The notes under the pieces are model-generated. The model worked only from the letters and a program-made list of their open reading frames with translations, made no database searches and was not told the DNA's origin. The position numbers were made by a program, and so were the translations under genes. A stretch of 64,000 bases of DNA, taken from JANWYT01 sp034437555. GTDB taxonomy: Bacteria; Chloroflexota; Anaerolineae; Aggregatilineales; Phototrophicaceae. Positions within the stretch are counted from its first letter, which is position 1. Every line of letters begins with the position of its first letter. The DNA is taken from NCBI GenBank assembly GCA_034437555.1, contig DAOTTQ010000029.1, positions 186,001-250,000 of the forward strand, read 5' to 3'. Shown in pieces: positions 26,602 through 36,159 of this stretch.

Positions 26602-27149
26602 TAAACAATGGGAGAGCGCATCTTATTGAACAAATTCGTTTGGGCAAGGTGGCTTTAAGAATGAACCCACAACTACTTAAGCTACCCTTACCTATTCAAC
26701 GCTTTGACGACCCCTTCTTGCCGTTTGGAAAGGCGATTATTGGGGCAACTAGGGATATTGTGGGGGCATATTTGTTTGACCTTGCCTCTTACTTGGCGTT
26801 AGGTGGAGCGGGGGCTGTGGCTTTAGAACGGACACTTCGCTATGTAGGGGATGATGTCGTGACTATTTTGCATGGGGCGTTCAGTGATATTGCCTATGCA
26901 ACGGTCGCGGATAAGATTGCTTTTGGCGTGGACTTTATTACTGTAACAACGTTGGTTGGTGAGTCATCAAACGGTATTTTGTGGACAGATGGGGTTTTAC
27001 CGCGAGATGTATTGACATGGCACACGCCAACGCGCCAATTATGCATCAATGACCTGAGTACACGAGTGACGGATGAGAACTTCTTGTTTACGGGCAAAGA
27101 TGAGAACTTTGCCGAAACTTTGAGGGATACAATTTTACAATTGGGATAA
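26598..27149 (+). CDS. OMP decarboxylase-like TIM-barrel pseudoenzyme
   Basis: 183 aa. The middle part follows the layout of class-2 orotidine 5'-phosphate decarboxylases (IIDATADLVCAYKPN, ALERTIAY, VILDAKRGDI). Here it reads AIIGATRDIVGAYLFDLAS, ALERTLRYV and ILHGAFSDI. The catalytic Asp-Lys pair of DAKRGDI is replaced by HGAFSDI and the CAYK Lys by Leu, so decarboxylase activity is very unlikely. It is shorter than PyrF (about 270 aa). The start overlaps the cinA-like stop (ATGA), so the two are translationally coupled. Function unknown; a binding or regulatory role is possible. Confidence 0.7.
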   Translation: MINNGRAHLIEQIRLGKVALRMNPQLLKLPLPIQRFDDPFLPFGKAIIGATRDIVGAYLFDLASYLALGGAGAVALERTLRYVGDDVVTILHGAFSDIAYATVADKIAFGVDFITVTTLVGESSNGILWTDGVLPRDVLTWHTPTRQLCINDLSTRVTDENFLFTGKDENFAETLRDTILQLG

Positions 27150-27182
27150 AAAATGGGCGAAGAAAATACTTCGCCCATTTTT
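27149..27182. terminator. Bidirectional terminator between OMPDC-like gene and lepA
   Basis: A perfect 14-bp stem (core TGGGCGAAG / CTTCGCCCA), 6-base loop, with A/T tails. It overlaps the upstream stop codon by one base and ends at the lepA stop. Confidence 0.92.
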
Positions 27183-28985
27183 CTAGTCGTTATCAAGGCT
27201 AAGGAGTGCCATGAAAGCCTCTTGCGGAACTTCTACAGAGCCGATCATCTTCATACGCTTCTTGCCCTTCTTTTGTTTTTCCAAAAGTTTCTTTTTACGG
27301 GTAATATCGCCACCATAGCATTTGGACAATACATCTTTACGAATGGCACTGATATTTGCACGTGAGATAACGCGCTTGCCAACGGCGGCTTGGATAGGCA
27401 CAACAAACATTTGACGTGGAATAAGGTCTTTAAGACGAGTAACAAGGCGTTGCCCTTTGTAATAAGCATCATCTTTATGGACAATGAGGGCAAGCGCATC
27501 AACAGACTCGTTATTGACCAAGATTTCTAGCTTTACTAGGTCACCACTACGGTACTCATCAAATTGATAATCTAGGCTGGCGTATCCTTGAGAGATACTT
27601 TTGAGCTTGTCGTAAAAGTCGATGATGATTTCGGAAAGTGGGATACGATAATGCAAGATAACACGATTAGCATCTAGGTATTCTGTGGTGCTGTATTCGC
27701 CACGTCTCTTAATCACCAAGTCCATTACTGCGCCGATGTATTCTTTAGGAGCGTAAATTTGGATCTTCATCCAAGGCTCTCTAATTTCTTCGATTTTACC
27801 TTCTTCGGGCAAGCCTGCGGGGCTATCAATGCGAATGACCTCCCCGCTACGCAGGATAACTTCGTACTCTACGCTAGGAGCTGTAGCCAGAATATCTAGG
27901 TCATACTCGCGTTCTAGGCGTTCTTGAACAATGTCCATGTGGAACAAACCTAAGAAACCCACACGGAAGCCAAAGTTTAACGCCTGTGATGTTTCTGGCT
28001 CGAAAGCAAGCGAAGAATCATTAAGCTGGAGTTTTTCAAGAGCATCGCGTAGGTCGTGATAGTCATCGTTATCGGTGGGGTAGATGCCCGCGAACACCAT
28101 TGGTTTAACTTGCTTATAGCCAGGCAGGGCTTCAGTGGCAGGATTTTGGAAGAGTGTAATCGTATCGCCTACGCGACATTCTTGCACCGTTTTTAAGCCT
28201 GTAGCGATGTAACCCACTTCGCCACTGCTTAAATGCTCTATGGGCATCATGGCCGGGGTAAAAATCCCTATTTCTACAGGTTCAAACTTGGTGGCAGTTT
28301 GCATTAAGCGCAAAATATCACGGCGTTGTAATTTACCGTCAATCACGCGCACATAAGCCACAACGCCCTTGTAGGAATCGTAATGAGAATCAAAGACTAG
28401 GGCGCGTAGAGGAGCTTCAATATCACCCTTTGGAGGTGGAACCTCTTTAACGACGAGCTCCAGTACATCTTGAATACCAATACCGCTTTTTGCTGAAATG
28501 CGAATAATGTCTTCGGCTGCTGTGCCAATCAAGTCTTCTATTTCTTGAGCAATGTCATCGGGACGTGCTGCTGGTAAGTCTATTTTGTTAAGTACTGGAA
28601 GGACTTCAAGGTTTAATTCAAGGGCAAGATAAACGTTCGTAAGCGTTTGGGCTTCAATACCTTGGCTGGAATCTACAACCAGTAACGCACCCTCACACGC
28701 TTGTAGGGCACGGCTGACTTCATAGGTAAAGTCGACGTGACCAGGGGTGTCAATGAGGTTAATCATGTACTCTTGACCGTCTTTAGCGTGATAAAACATT
28801 CTAACCGCAGATGCTTTGATGGTTACGCCACGTTCACGCTCTAAGTCCATACTATCCAGCATTTGCGCCTGCATTTCACGATGGCTGACGGTACTGGTAA
28901 ATTCAATGAGTCGGTCTGCGAGTGTGCTTTTCCCATGGTCAACATGGGCAATAATACTAAAATTACGAATGCGGGACTTATCCAT
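27183..28985 (-). CDS. lepA: Elongation factor 4 (LepA)
   Basis: Ribosome-associated translational GTPase, 600 aa, the usual length. The G1 motif AHVDHGKSTLADRL, switch II DTPGHVDFTYEVSRAL, G4 NKIDLP and the LepA-specific C-terminal domain (CYGGDITRKKKLLEKQKKGK) are all present. It lies 83 bases downstream of tlyA on the same strand and ends in a shared terminator. Confidence 0.98.
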   Translation of the reverse strand: MDKSRIRNFSIIAHVDHGKSTLADRLIEFTSTVSHREMQAQMLDSMDLERERGVTIKASAVRMFYHAKDGQEYMINLIDTPGHVDFTYEVSRALQACEGALLVVDSSQGIEAQTLTNVYLALELNLEVLPVLNKIDLPAARPDDIAQEIEDLIGTAAEDIIRISAKSGIGIQDVLELVVKEVPPPKGDIEAPLRALVFDSHYDSYKGVVAYVRVIDGKLQRRDILRLMQTATKFEPVEIGIFTPAMMPIEHLSSGEVGYIATGLKTVQECRVGDTITLFQNPATEALPGYKQVKPMVFAGIYPTDNDDYHDLRDALEKLQLNDSSLAFEPETSQALNFGFRVGFLGLFHMDIVQERLEREYDLDILATAPSVEYEVILRSGEVIRIDSPAGLPEEGKIEEIREPWMKIQIYAPKEYIGAVMDLVIKRRGEYSTTEYLDANRVILHYRIPLSEIIIDFYDKLKSISQGYASLDYQFDEYRSGDLVKLEILVNNESVDALALIVHKDDAYYKGQRLVTRLKDLIPRQMFVVPIQAAVGKRVISRANISAIRKDVLSKCYGGDITRKKKLLEKQKKGKKRMKMIGSVEVPQEAFMALLSLDND

Positions 28986-29068
28986 GCGCTAAACCATACC
29001 CCAAAAGGATTATTTTACAATCTCGTAGGGCTTATTATAGCGTTTGTAGGATATGAAATACAGAGAGA

Positions 29069-29860
29069 TTAGTCTGGGGGTAAAAGACCGTCAATCAAAC
29101 CATCTAAGTTGGGATGAGGTGGTTGTGAGCGCCAGCCCAGCCAAACTAAAAACTCGATGTTGCCTGCGGGACCTTTGAGAGGTGACAGCGTGAGGCTACA
29201 CACATCAAAAGCTTGTTCTTTGGCAAAAGCGAGTACGTCACGAATAACACGCTCATGAATTTCTCGTTGTCTAACCACACCACCCTTACCAACATCACCT
29301 TTACCCGCTTCAAATTGAGGTTTGATGAGTGCAATAATGTCGGCAGAGTGGTCTAGCCAACCAATAATGGGCGGTAAGATAATTTTGAGAGAGATGAAGG
29401 ACGCATCTATCACCACCAATTGAACGGGTTCGTCAAGATTCATGATGTAACGTGCGTTGGTGCGCTCCATAACAACCACACGGTCATCAGAACGAATTTT
29501 ATGGGCTAATTGCCCGTATCCCACGTCAATGGCATATACTTTTGCTACTCCGTTTTGTAAGAGACAGTCGGTAAACCCCCCTGTACTTGCGCCAACATCA
29601 GCTGCTATTTTACCTGTTACGTTGTATTGGAAGGCTTTTAATGCGCCATCTAATTTTTCACCCCCACGACTGACGAATGGTGGACGATAACGAACAGTAA
29701 TTGTCACATCGGGGCTAAATGAAGTGCCTGCTTTGTCTACGAGCACTTCGTTGACCAACACTTCGCCTGCCATAATCATGCCTTGTGCTTTAGAGCGTGT
29801 AGGAGCAAGCTGGCGTTCTACCATAAGAATATCGAGTCGTTGTTTTTGGGGCTTTGTCAT
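29069..29860 (-). CDS. tlyA: TlyA-type rRNA 2'-O-methyltransferase
   Basis: 263 aa with an N-terminal S4 RNA-binding domain (RLDILMVERQLAPTRSKAQG) and a C-terminal FtsJ-like Rossmann domain (AADVGASTGGFTDCLLQNG). The K-D-K-E catalytic set is visible: SRGGEKLDGAL, VVIDASFISL, ALIKPQFEAG and GNIEFLVWL. TlyA proteins methylate 16S/23S rRNA cytidines, and some are called hemolysin A. It follows the protease gene by five bases, so it is probably in the same operon. Confidence 0.94.
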   Translation of the reverse strand: MTKPQKQRLDILMVERQLAPTRSKAQGMIMAGEVLVNEVLVDKAGTSFSPDVTITVRYRPPFVSRGGEKLDGALKAFQYNVTGKIAADVGASTGGFTDCLLQNGVAKVYAIDVGYGQLAHKIRSDDRVVVMERTNARYIMNLDEPVQLVVIDASFISLKIILPPIIGWLDHSADIIALIKPQFEAGKGDVGKGGVVRQREIHERVIRDVLAFAKEQAFDVCSLTLSPLKGPAGNIEFLVWLGWRSQPPHPNLDGLIDGLLPPD

Positions 29861-29865
29861 TGGGT

Positions 29866-32139
29866 TTAGTCTCTTGTCATAGGGATAAACATCTCAAGTA
29901 GGCTACCGCGATCTTCTGTAAACTCGAAACCGTCTGCGGAAAGCGGTAAATAGCCTTTTGAAATAATAAGAATGCTATAAGGTGTTAAATAGGCAAGCAA
30001 ACGGTCAATTTCAAAGTTGCCGTTGCGGTCCGTGATGGCAAGTGCAACAACTTGACTTTCATCCCAAACAAACTCGTTGACCGCAAAATCCTCACTGATA
30101 ACAATGAATGTTACCCCTTCTATGCCTAGCTGCGTTTCGGCATCTACAACTTTTCCCCTGAGCTGAACACCAGTTGTTTGCGAGAAACGGTCAATTGCAA
30201 GTTGACCGATGCCAATACTGGCGACACTAGTAGAAAGTAAAATATTGTTGATATAAAGACGCACACGATAAGAACCGTCAGGTATGCCTGTTGGCGCAGT
30301 AAGACGAAGCGTAAAACGAGACCCGCTTTCTGGACTTGTCCAAGGACCCACTTGTTCATAGAAGATATTTTCGTCTACAAGCCACTGGAATTTCCATTGC
30401 GTGCCTAGTGCAATCTGTTGCCAATCAAAACGCATATATAGGGTATTTGCACCGTCAGGAAAGGTGCTTGCAGGATTACCTGTAGGGGGTTGAAGCCCAG
30501 TAGCACGTAGAAACTCAATGTTTGAGAACACGGTAGGGAGTGCGCCTTGTTGTGCGCCAGCAATGATAAAATCGCCTGTAGCACTTAGAAGTTCTCCGAG
30601 ATAGAGTTCTACACGATAGTTGCCGGGTACTAAGCCGTTTTCGGGCTGAAGGCTGATAGAGTACGAGCCACTTTCGCCATTTTCAGCCCGCCAAACATCA
30701 TCGGTACGGGCTACCAATGCGCTATTGTAATACCAGATTGCCGTCCAAGCCGTGTTTGGAGGGATATTTTGGAAAATAAAGCGGGCTGTTGCTGTTGCGC
30801 CTGTGGGTAGTACGTAGCCATTACCCTGAAGGTTGCCACTGGTATCAAGTAAGCCGAAAACGATGTTGCTGAAGGAAGGAACGGCTAGCGCAGGCCCACT
30901 GATACTGAATGAGTGACTGGCAGCAGAAACCCCATCTATAAAAATGTCAAAACGGTAATCACCGTTAGGGTAGGGTTGCCCACTACTGCCGATATACCAA
31001 ACGCCGCGCTCTGCACCACTCCATCGCACGGCGGGCAAACTAAAAGTGGGGTCGGGGATGCCATTAATGGTGACGCGCAATTCATACACTGTTTGAGGTG
31101 TCATGTTTTGATAGGTGAAGAACAGATAATGACTTGTTGTACCTGCGGGCAAATTGCCAACAACCGTTGATGGGTTGCCATCTACAACAGCTGGGGCAGA
31201 GAAAATGCGTGTAATTTGTGGGCGGTCAAGTGGCGACACATCAAAACGCGGTGCTGTAAGCGTTTCGACACGCAAGTTAAGGGATGCACTACGAATTAGC
31301 GTTCTGGCAAAGTTTGACGGGCGTAATGCACTGATGGGGTTACCAAGTGGAATGCAAGCATCAGAATCATTAATAACCCCATCAGCATTCGTATCTTCAA
31401 TACGCCTACAGTTGCTCCCCACGCTGTCTATTGAAAGAGGAGCGGTTGTGGGGATACCGATAAGTTGTCCTAGCGTATTATATGCACCACCTCCTGTCAT
31501 GATGCCAGAAATGGGGCTAGTTGAGATGGTCTTTATCCAAGATTTTTCGCCTGCACTTGGCTCTGAAATAAAACCCCGTACTGCGCCGCGAACAGTATCT
31601 ATAGAATCGTTGCCTATGCCAGAATACCCCACAAACGTAACCGTTTCGTCCAAAATAGCTTCATCAGAATCCGCAAGGCTAACAAACGGAAGTGGAGGTA
31701 AATCGGTTTCTTCAATGAGACGCCCATCAAACTCGCGGGTAATGCGTAAAAGTGCAAGGTCGAGACCATCATCTGATTGAACCACCTCGGCACGATATTT
31801 AGGGATGGGAGGTTCATTGATGTTTAAGGTCATGGCAATAATGATAGTATCACCCGGGCAAGATGTACTTCTGACGGTATGGTGAGCATTGGTAAGAATT
31901 AAACCATCGGGTCTTACAATTGTTCCAGAACCCACGCATCGGATATTAAGGTCGCGCCCTTCTGCTTGCATGATAAAAACGGTGGCTCGCTGAATTCGCT
32001 CAAGCGAAAATGTCTCATCTTGTGCATTGGTCACAGTGAAAAACATACAAATAAGAACGCTTAGTAAAACAAAGCGGTTATTTCTTTTAGAAGTTAAGTG
32101 TGAGTAAAAAACGCTCAAAGAGGGGATATTGCTGGTCAT
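29866..32139 (-). CDS. Secreted trypsin-fold protein with Thr at the catalytic Ser position, Ca-loop and beta-sandwich repeats
   Basis: 757 aa from ATG 32139. A signal anchor (VLLSVLICMFFTVTNAQ, about residues 24-40) precedes a trypsin/HtrA-like domain. The His (TNAHHTV, H86) and Asp (DDGLDLALL, D127) are in place. The usual GxSGG reads GIMTGGG, with Thr 215 in place of Ser. A perfect 12-residue EF-hand-type loop (DTNADGVINDSD, 249-260) follows. Three tandem beta-sandwich repeats (about 290-650; each with a conserved W, ending G-x-YR-h-x-hYI) and a carboxypeptidase-regulatory-like domain (KVVDAETQLGIEGVTF) end the protein. An upstream start (32235) would place the signal segment internally, so it is rejected. 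Overlaps the previous gene by 53 bases. Confidence 0.82.
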   Translation of the reverse strand: MTSNIPSLSVFYSHLTSKRNNRFVLLSVLICMFFTVTNAQDETFSLERIQRATVFIMQAEGRDLNIRCVGSGTIVRPDGLILTNAHHTVRSTSCPGDTIIIAMTLNINEPPIPKYRAEVVQSDDGLDLALLRITREFDGRLIEETDLPPLPFVSLADSDEAILDETVTFVGYSGIGNDSIDTVRGAVRGFISEPSAGEKSWIKTISTSPISGIMTGGGAYNTLGQLIGIPTTAPLSIDSVGSNCRRIEDTNADGVINDSDACIPLGNPISALRPSNFARTLIRSASLNLRVETLTAPRFDVSPLDRPQITRIFSAPAVVDGNPSTVVGNLPAGTTSHYLFFTYQNMTPQTVYELRVTINGIPDPTFSLPAVRWSGAERGVWYIGSSGQPYPNGDYRFDIFIDGVSAASHSFSISGPALAVPSFSNIVFGLLDTSGNLQGNGYVLPTGATATARFIFQNIPPNTAWTAIWYYNSALVARTDDVWRAENGESGSYSISLQPENGLVPGNYRVELYLGELLSATGDFIIAGAQQGALPTVFSNIEFLRATGLQPPTGNPASTFPDGANTLYMRFDWQQIALGTQWKFQWLVDENIFYEQVGPWTSPESGSRFTLRLTAPTGIPDGSYRVRLYINNILLSTSVASIGIGQLAIDRFSQTTGVQLRGKVVDAETQLGIEGVTFIVISEDFAVNEFVWDESQVVALAITDRNGNFEIDRLLAYLTPYSILIISKGYLPLSADGFEFTEDRGSLLEMFIPMTRD

Positions 32140-32701
32140 AGTTCTCTCTATCCGCACGAAATGTAATGATGACGGCTTGATTACCGCTAAGCTGGATGAC
32201 ATCAAGCCCGATAACGACAGCGGAAAGTCCTTCAAGAAAAGGACTTCTGTCGCGGTCTACAAAGGTATAAAGAACGCTTTGCGTTTCTTCTTCTCGGGTA
32301 TTGGCAAGGTTAAGGTAAAAAGGCTCTACAGACACAACACGATAATCTGTGAGAACTTGGGCGCGTGACAGCGCGAGCCTATCTGCTACGTTTCTGGTGG
32401 TAACATCTGTACCAATAGAAATAAGAGAGACCTGTATTGTGGTTTTGAAACCACTGTACTGCATATCACGAACCCTGAACACATAGTCACCGCTAGAATC
32501 TATCAGCCAATTAAATGGGTAATCAGCAGAAATGCCTGTGAGGGTGTCTTGGTAAAAAGCAGTTCTAAAGAGAATGCTATTACGAAAAGTGACCCCCGCA
32601 AAGATTAATCCGACAATAGTTAAAAGTGTTAGATAAGATGCCCACCGCTGTGAGAAAGTTAGTTCATCTTGCGATTGCCAAATACGGATAAAAGCCAGCA
32701 T
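32087..32701 (-). CDS. Membrane-anchored protein of unknown function
   Basis: 204 aa, not recognised. One N-terminal membrane segment (about residues 20-38, WASYLTLLTIVGLIFAGVTF) is followed by an extracytoplasmic domain starting FRNSILFRTAFYQD. The domain is rich in beta-type sequence and ends in VIITFRADRENYDQQYPLFE. It lies nine bases after the PrsW-like gene and overlaps the protease gene by 53 bases, so the three are likely one envelope unit. Confidence 0.8.
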   Translation of the reverse strand: MLAFIRIWQSQDELTFSQRWASYLTLLTIVGLIFAGVTFRNSILFRTAFYQDTLTGISADYPFNWLIDSSGDYVFRVRDMQYSGFKTTIQVSLISIGTDVTTRNVADRLALSRAQVLTDYRVVSVEPFYLNLANTREEETQSVLYTFVDRDRSPFLEGLSAVVIGLDVIQLSGNQAVIITFRADRENYDQQYPLFERFLLTLNF

Positions 32702-32710
32702 GGGTTATCT

Positions 32711-33580
32711 TTAACTCTCTTTTTCGCTGTTCTTGAATAAGAAATATAACCCAAAAAGCAATATAACGTATATGGTAATTGAAAAACCCAAACCAAGAAC
32801 GGGGCGAGGAGAAACGGCTGATAACCCCACAACGGCATTAGAAATGCCCGCACGGATAGGAATTGCGACTCCATTAATGCCACAAGCAATGACTAAAGAT
32901 GTGGGCAACAGTAATAAATTTGCTTTGTAAACTAAAATTTGTGCAAGACCGTAGCCCACGATTAAAGACCCTAAAACATTGAGTGATGTGTTAGAGAGAA
33001 CACGAACAGCAATGATATCGGGGGTAGTGCTATAAGCCGAAATATAGTCTAGGTTCATGATGGTGGCATAAGCTATCCCTACAGCAATACTATAAGCCAC
33101 GCTGTCAGCGAGTGTTTGAATGGATGAACCAGCTAGATAACGTAAAACAAGATATTTAAGGCTTTCTTGAATAACACCCATTGTCAGTGTGTAGCCAATA
33201 ATGCGATTTAGCGTTGATTCTGTGGCAAGCCACGATGAGGGTTGCAGAACAGAATCAACAAATGGTACGCCTACTGCATTGGCAAGAAGAAGTGTGACGA
33301 AAAAAATAAAACCGATGCGTTGACGTGGAATTAATGCTAATCTCTCTGGTATGTATGAAAAAACAAGCCACAACAACATCGGTAAAAAAACAAGAACAAT
33401 GTTAATGATACCAAACAGTGTTCTGGGGAGCTGTAAACGTAAAAGCCCAAAAAGTAAGAAACAAGCTGATGTAAAGACGATGAGTGTTGATGCCTCAATA
33501 ATCTGGCTTTGCCACACCTTGCGGTAGGGATAGGTTTCTTCTTGTTCTTTTGGTGGGGTAATGAGTCTGATTTGGGTCAC
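32711..33580 (-). CDS. PrsW-like multi-pass membrane protein
   Basis: 289 aa with about eight hydrophobic segments and a GTG start. The segment MGVIQESLKYLVL resembles the EExxK motif of PrsW-type glutamic intramembrane proteases, but with Gln for the first Glu. AVGIAYATIMNLDY resembles the second PrsW motif (GFA..EN..Y) with changes. Assignment is to the fold only; protease activity is doubtful. First gene of a minus-strand operon with the membrane-anchored protein and trypsin-fold protein. Confidence 0.65.
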   Translation of the reverse strand: MTQIRLITPPKEQEETYPYRKVWQSQIIEASTLIVFTSACFLLFGLLRLQLPRTLFGIINIVLVFLPMLLWLVFSYIPERLALIPRQRIGFIFFVTLLLANAVGVPFVDSVLQPSSWLATESTLNRIIGYTLTMGVIQESLKYLVLRYLAGSSIQTLADSVAYSIAVGIAYATIMNLDYISAYSTTPDIIAVRVLSNTSLNVLGSLIVGYGLAQILVYKANLLLLPTSLVIACGINGVAIPIRAGISNAVVGLSAVSPRPVLGLGFSITIYVILLFGLYFLFKNSEKES

Positions 33581-33669
33581 GTTATGGCTTATCCAATGAC
33601 ACTAAATTCGCTAGAATACAGGACTGAATCGTAATCAAAAAACAAGCAAATGCAAAGGGACATCCCAGA

Positions 33670-35268
33670 ATGAATCGAAAAAATCTTTGCACATGGTTAG
33701 TCATGTTGTTTATAGTAGCTTGCACACCCACTGAAAGTGTGGACGGTTGCCGTCTACCACGCTGTATTACATATGGTCTCACGCTTTCGCCCACAGGCAT
33801 TGACCCCCATATTAATCAATCATCTGAACTTGGTATTGTGTTAAGGCAAGTCTACGACACGCTTGTTTACAGACACCCCGAAACAAAAGCCTTTGTAAGC
33901 GGGCTTGCTCAAAGCTGGGACATTTCTGAAGATGGCTTGAATTATACATTTCGGTTAAAACAAGGGGTAACGTTTCACGATGGTGAACCCTTTAATGCGC
34001 GTGCGGTTGGAATCAACCTCGACCGTATTATGAACCCTGATTTAGCGTCGCAACGTGCCAAGCTACTATTAGGGTCGTATGAACGTTATGAAATTGCGGA
34101 TGAATTTACTATTCGGTTGATTCTGAACCAGCCCTATAGCCCATTACTTGACAGCTTAAGCCAAGTGTATTTGTCTATTGCCAGTCCTAAAGCCTTGGAG
34201 TCATACGCAGATGACCAAATAAGATACCAATTTCATCAAGTAGGGTCAGGAGCGTTTCGTTTTGTGGAGTATTTGCCAGAAGACCGGATTGTTATTGAAC
34301 GTCAACCCAACTACAAATGGAAACCCGAATTTTATGGGGATGTGCCAGAAGGGGCATTGGAGCGGATTGAGTTTCGCTTCTTTCGTGACCCGGCAACGCG
34401 CTTAACGGCTCTTGAAAGTGGAACAGCCCATATTATGGGTGAAATTTTACCCACAGACGCACGCAGTATTACAAGCAACGCGAGTGTACAACTTTATCCC
34501 GTTGCTGTGCCTGGACAACCCCTGCAATTTTACTTTAACACTGCAAAAGCGCCGACAGACCGCTTAGAAGTGCGCCAAGCATTAATTCATGCTGTAAATC
34601 GGCGTGTGATTGTGGAAGCGGTATACCAAGGTTTTTCGCCTGTAGCGTGGTCTGCTTTATCTAGTGTGACAGCGTTTTATAACCCTGCTTTAGAAGGGGC
34701 TTATAATTATGATTTAGCTGTGGCACAAACACTGTTAGAAGGCGTAGGCTACATTGATTCAGACCGTGACAATATACTTGATTTGAATGGTGTGCCTTTG
34801 GAAATTACGATTATTCAGCCGCCATGGGGGCTTGTACCGCAAGTGGCACAACTTTTACAAGACCAATGGCGCAGCATTGGTGTAAAGGTCAATATTGCGC
34901 CTGTAACCGGTTTTGCTGCGCTTTCTGAAAAAGTGGCGACGGAGAATTACAACCTTGTCTCGTTTGACACCTTTGGCTTAGACCCTGCCTTTCTAAATGC
35001 CCGTTTCTTAAGTGACGGCGCAGTCAATTGGACGGGCTATCAAGATAGCGAATTAGACCAATGGCTAAACAGCGCAGTTGAAATAACAGACGAAGCTAAC
35101 CGAAGCCAACTATATGGTTTGGCGCAGGAGCGCATTATGGCGCGAGCGTTAATTTTGCCCATTCGTGATTATGTAAATATCAATGCTGCGGTCACAAATA
35201 TTACTGGGCTAAAATATGACCCCTATGGGTGGTTTCCGCTACTTTATGATGTGGTGTACATCCCTTAA
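33670..35268 (+). CDS. Peptide/nickel-type ABC transporter substrate-binding lipoprotein
   Basis: Family 5 (DppA/OppA-like) extracellular binding protein, 532 aa. A lipobox (LFIVAC, Cys about 18) indicates lipid anchoring. Family features are YGLTLSPTGIDPHINQSSEL, VYDTLVYRHPET, LAQSWDISEDGLNYTFRLKQ and VTFHDGEPFNARAV. AAGGGA precedes the ATG. Its stop codon directly abuts the ATG of the first permease. The ligand is unknown (peptide, sugar oligomer or metal chelate are all possible for this family). Confidence 0.93.
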   Translation: MNRKNLCTWLVMLFIVACTPTESVDGCRLPRCITYGLTLSPTGIDPHINQSSELGIVLRQVYDTLVYRHPETKAFVSGLAQSWDISEDGLNYTFRLKQGVTFHDGEPFNARAVGINLDRIMNPDLASQRAKLLLGSYERYEIADEFTIRLILNQPYSPLLDSLSQVYLSIASPKALESYADDQIRYQFHQVGSGAFRFVEYLPEDRIVIERQPNYKWKPEFYGDVPEGALERIEFRFFRDPATRLTALESGTAHIMGEILPTDARSITSNASVQLYPVAVPGQPLQFYFNTAKAPTDRLEVRQALIHAVNRRVIVEAVYQGFSPVAWSALSSVTAFYNPALEGAYNYDLAVAQTLLEGVGYIDSDRDNILDLNGVPLEITIIQPPWGLVPQVAQLLQDQWRSIGVKVNIAPVTGFAALSEKVATENYNLVSFDTFGLDPAFLNARFLSDGAVNWTGYQDSELDQWLNSAVEITDEANRSQLYGLAQERIMARALILPIRDYVNINAAVTNITGLKYDPYGWFPLLYDVVYIP

Positions 35269-36159
35269 ATGCAAACTATCGGTACATTCGTGTTGAAAAC
35301 AATCGTCACACTTTGGCTAAGCGTGACGATTACATTTTTGTTGTTGCGGGTTCTGCCCAGCAACAGTGTTCGCGTGGAATATATGCAGGCGGGGCTTCCA
35401 GAAAATGAGATAGAGGCAAGATTAGAAGTCTTAGGGTTAAATCGCTCTGTTGGGGAACAATATGCCGTTTATGTTGTAGGCTTGATGCGAGGGGATTGGG
35501 GCGTTTCGTACAATCGGTCAGAGCGCATTAGCGAGATGCTAGAACAACGATTGCCACACTCTTTTTTGCTGATGTTTGTGACACTGGCTTTTGCCGTGCC
35601 ATTGGGTGTAGTAACAGGCTTGCTGCGCGGTTATGGATTTTGGCTGGGTGAGGTTTTGGGGCGGATTTTGGGATTATCGTTTTACATGCCTATTTATTGG
35701 ACGGGGACGCTGATTATCTTTGTGATTGCAGTGAGGATGTCTGTTCCTCAGGATGCGTTTGTACTGCCTGTTGCTGTACTTGTGTTTCATGTGGCAGGTG
35801 GGATTGCGAAAACATTTGAAGTTGACGTACGGTGGTTCAAAGATGCTGACTTTATGCGAATGGCAAAAGCAAAAGGGTTGAAGCAACAACGGCTATTTTG
35901 GAGACATTTGTTCCCCAACGCTTGTATCCCGTTGTTAGGATTGCTAGGGTTACAGACAGGGATTCTTTTTGGCAATACGGTAGTCATTGAAACACTGTTT
36001 GCAAGGCAAGGGATGGGATTATTGCTGGTGGATGCCGTCTTAAACAGAGATTATAACGTGGTACAAGCCGTTGTTTTAGTAATGACGGTTGTTTATATTT
36101 TGGCGAATCGTTTAGCAATGTTGGGCGTGGTATTAATAGACCCGCGAATGAGACTGTGA
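35269..36159 (+). CDS. DppB-type ABC transporter permease
   Basis: 296 aa with about six TM segments. Family features are the N-terminal FLLLRVLPSNSVRVEY, LGLNRSVGEQYAVYVVGLMRG-like spacing, DWGVSYN, and the C-terminal coupling and pore segment FMRMAKAKGLKQQRLFWRHL with NACIPLLGLLGLQ. It is translated from an ATG touching the previous stop. Confidence 0.92.
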   Translation: MQTIGTFVLKTIVTLWLSVTITFLLLRVLPSNSVRVEYMQAGLPENEIEARLEVLGLNRSVGEQYAVYVVGLMRGDWGVSYNRSERISEMLEQRLPHSFLLMFVTLAFAVPLGVVTGLLRGYGFWLGEVLGRILGLSFYMPIYWTGTLIIFVIAVRMSVPQDAFVLPVAVLVFHVAGGIAKTFEVDVRWFKDADFMRMAKAKGLKQQRLFWRHLFPNACIPLLGLLGLQTGILFGNTVVIETLFARQGMGLLLVDAVLNRDYNVVQAVVLVMTVVYILANRLAMLGVVLIDPRMRL

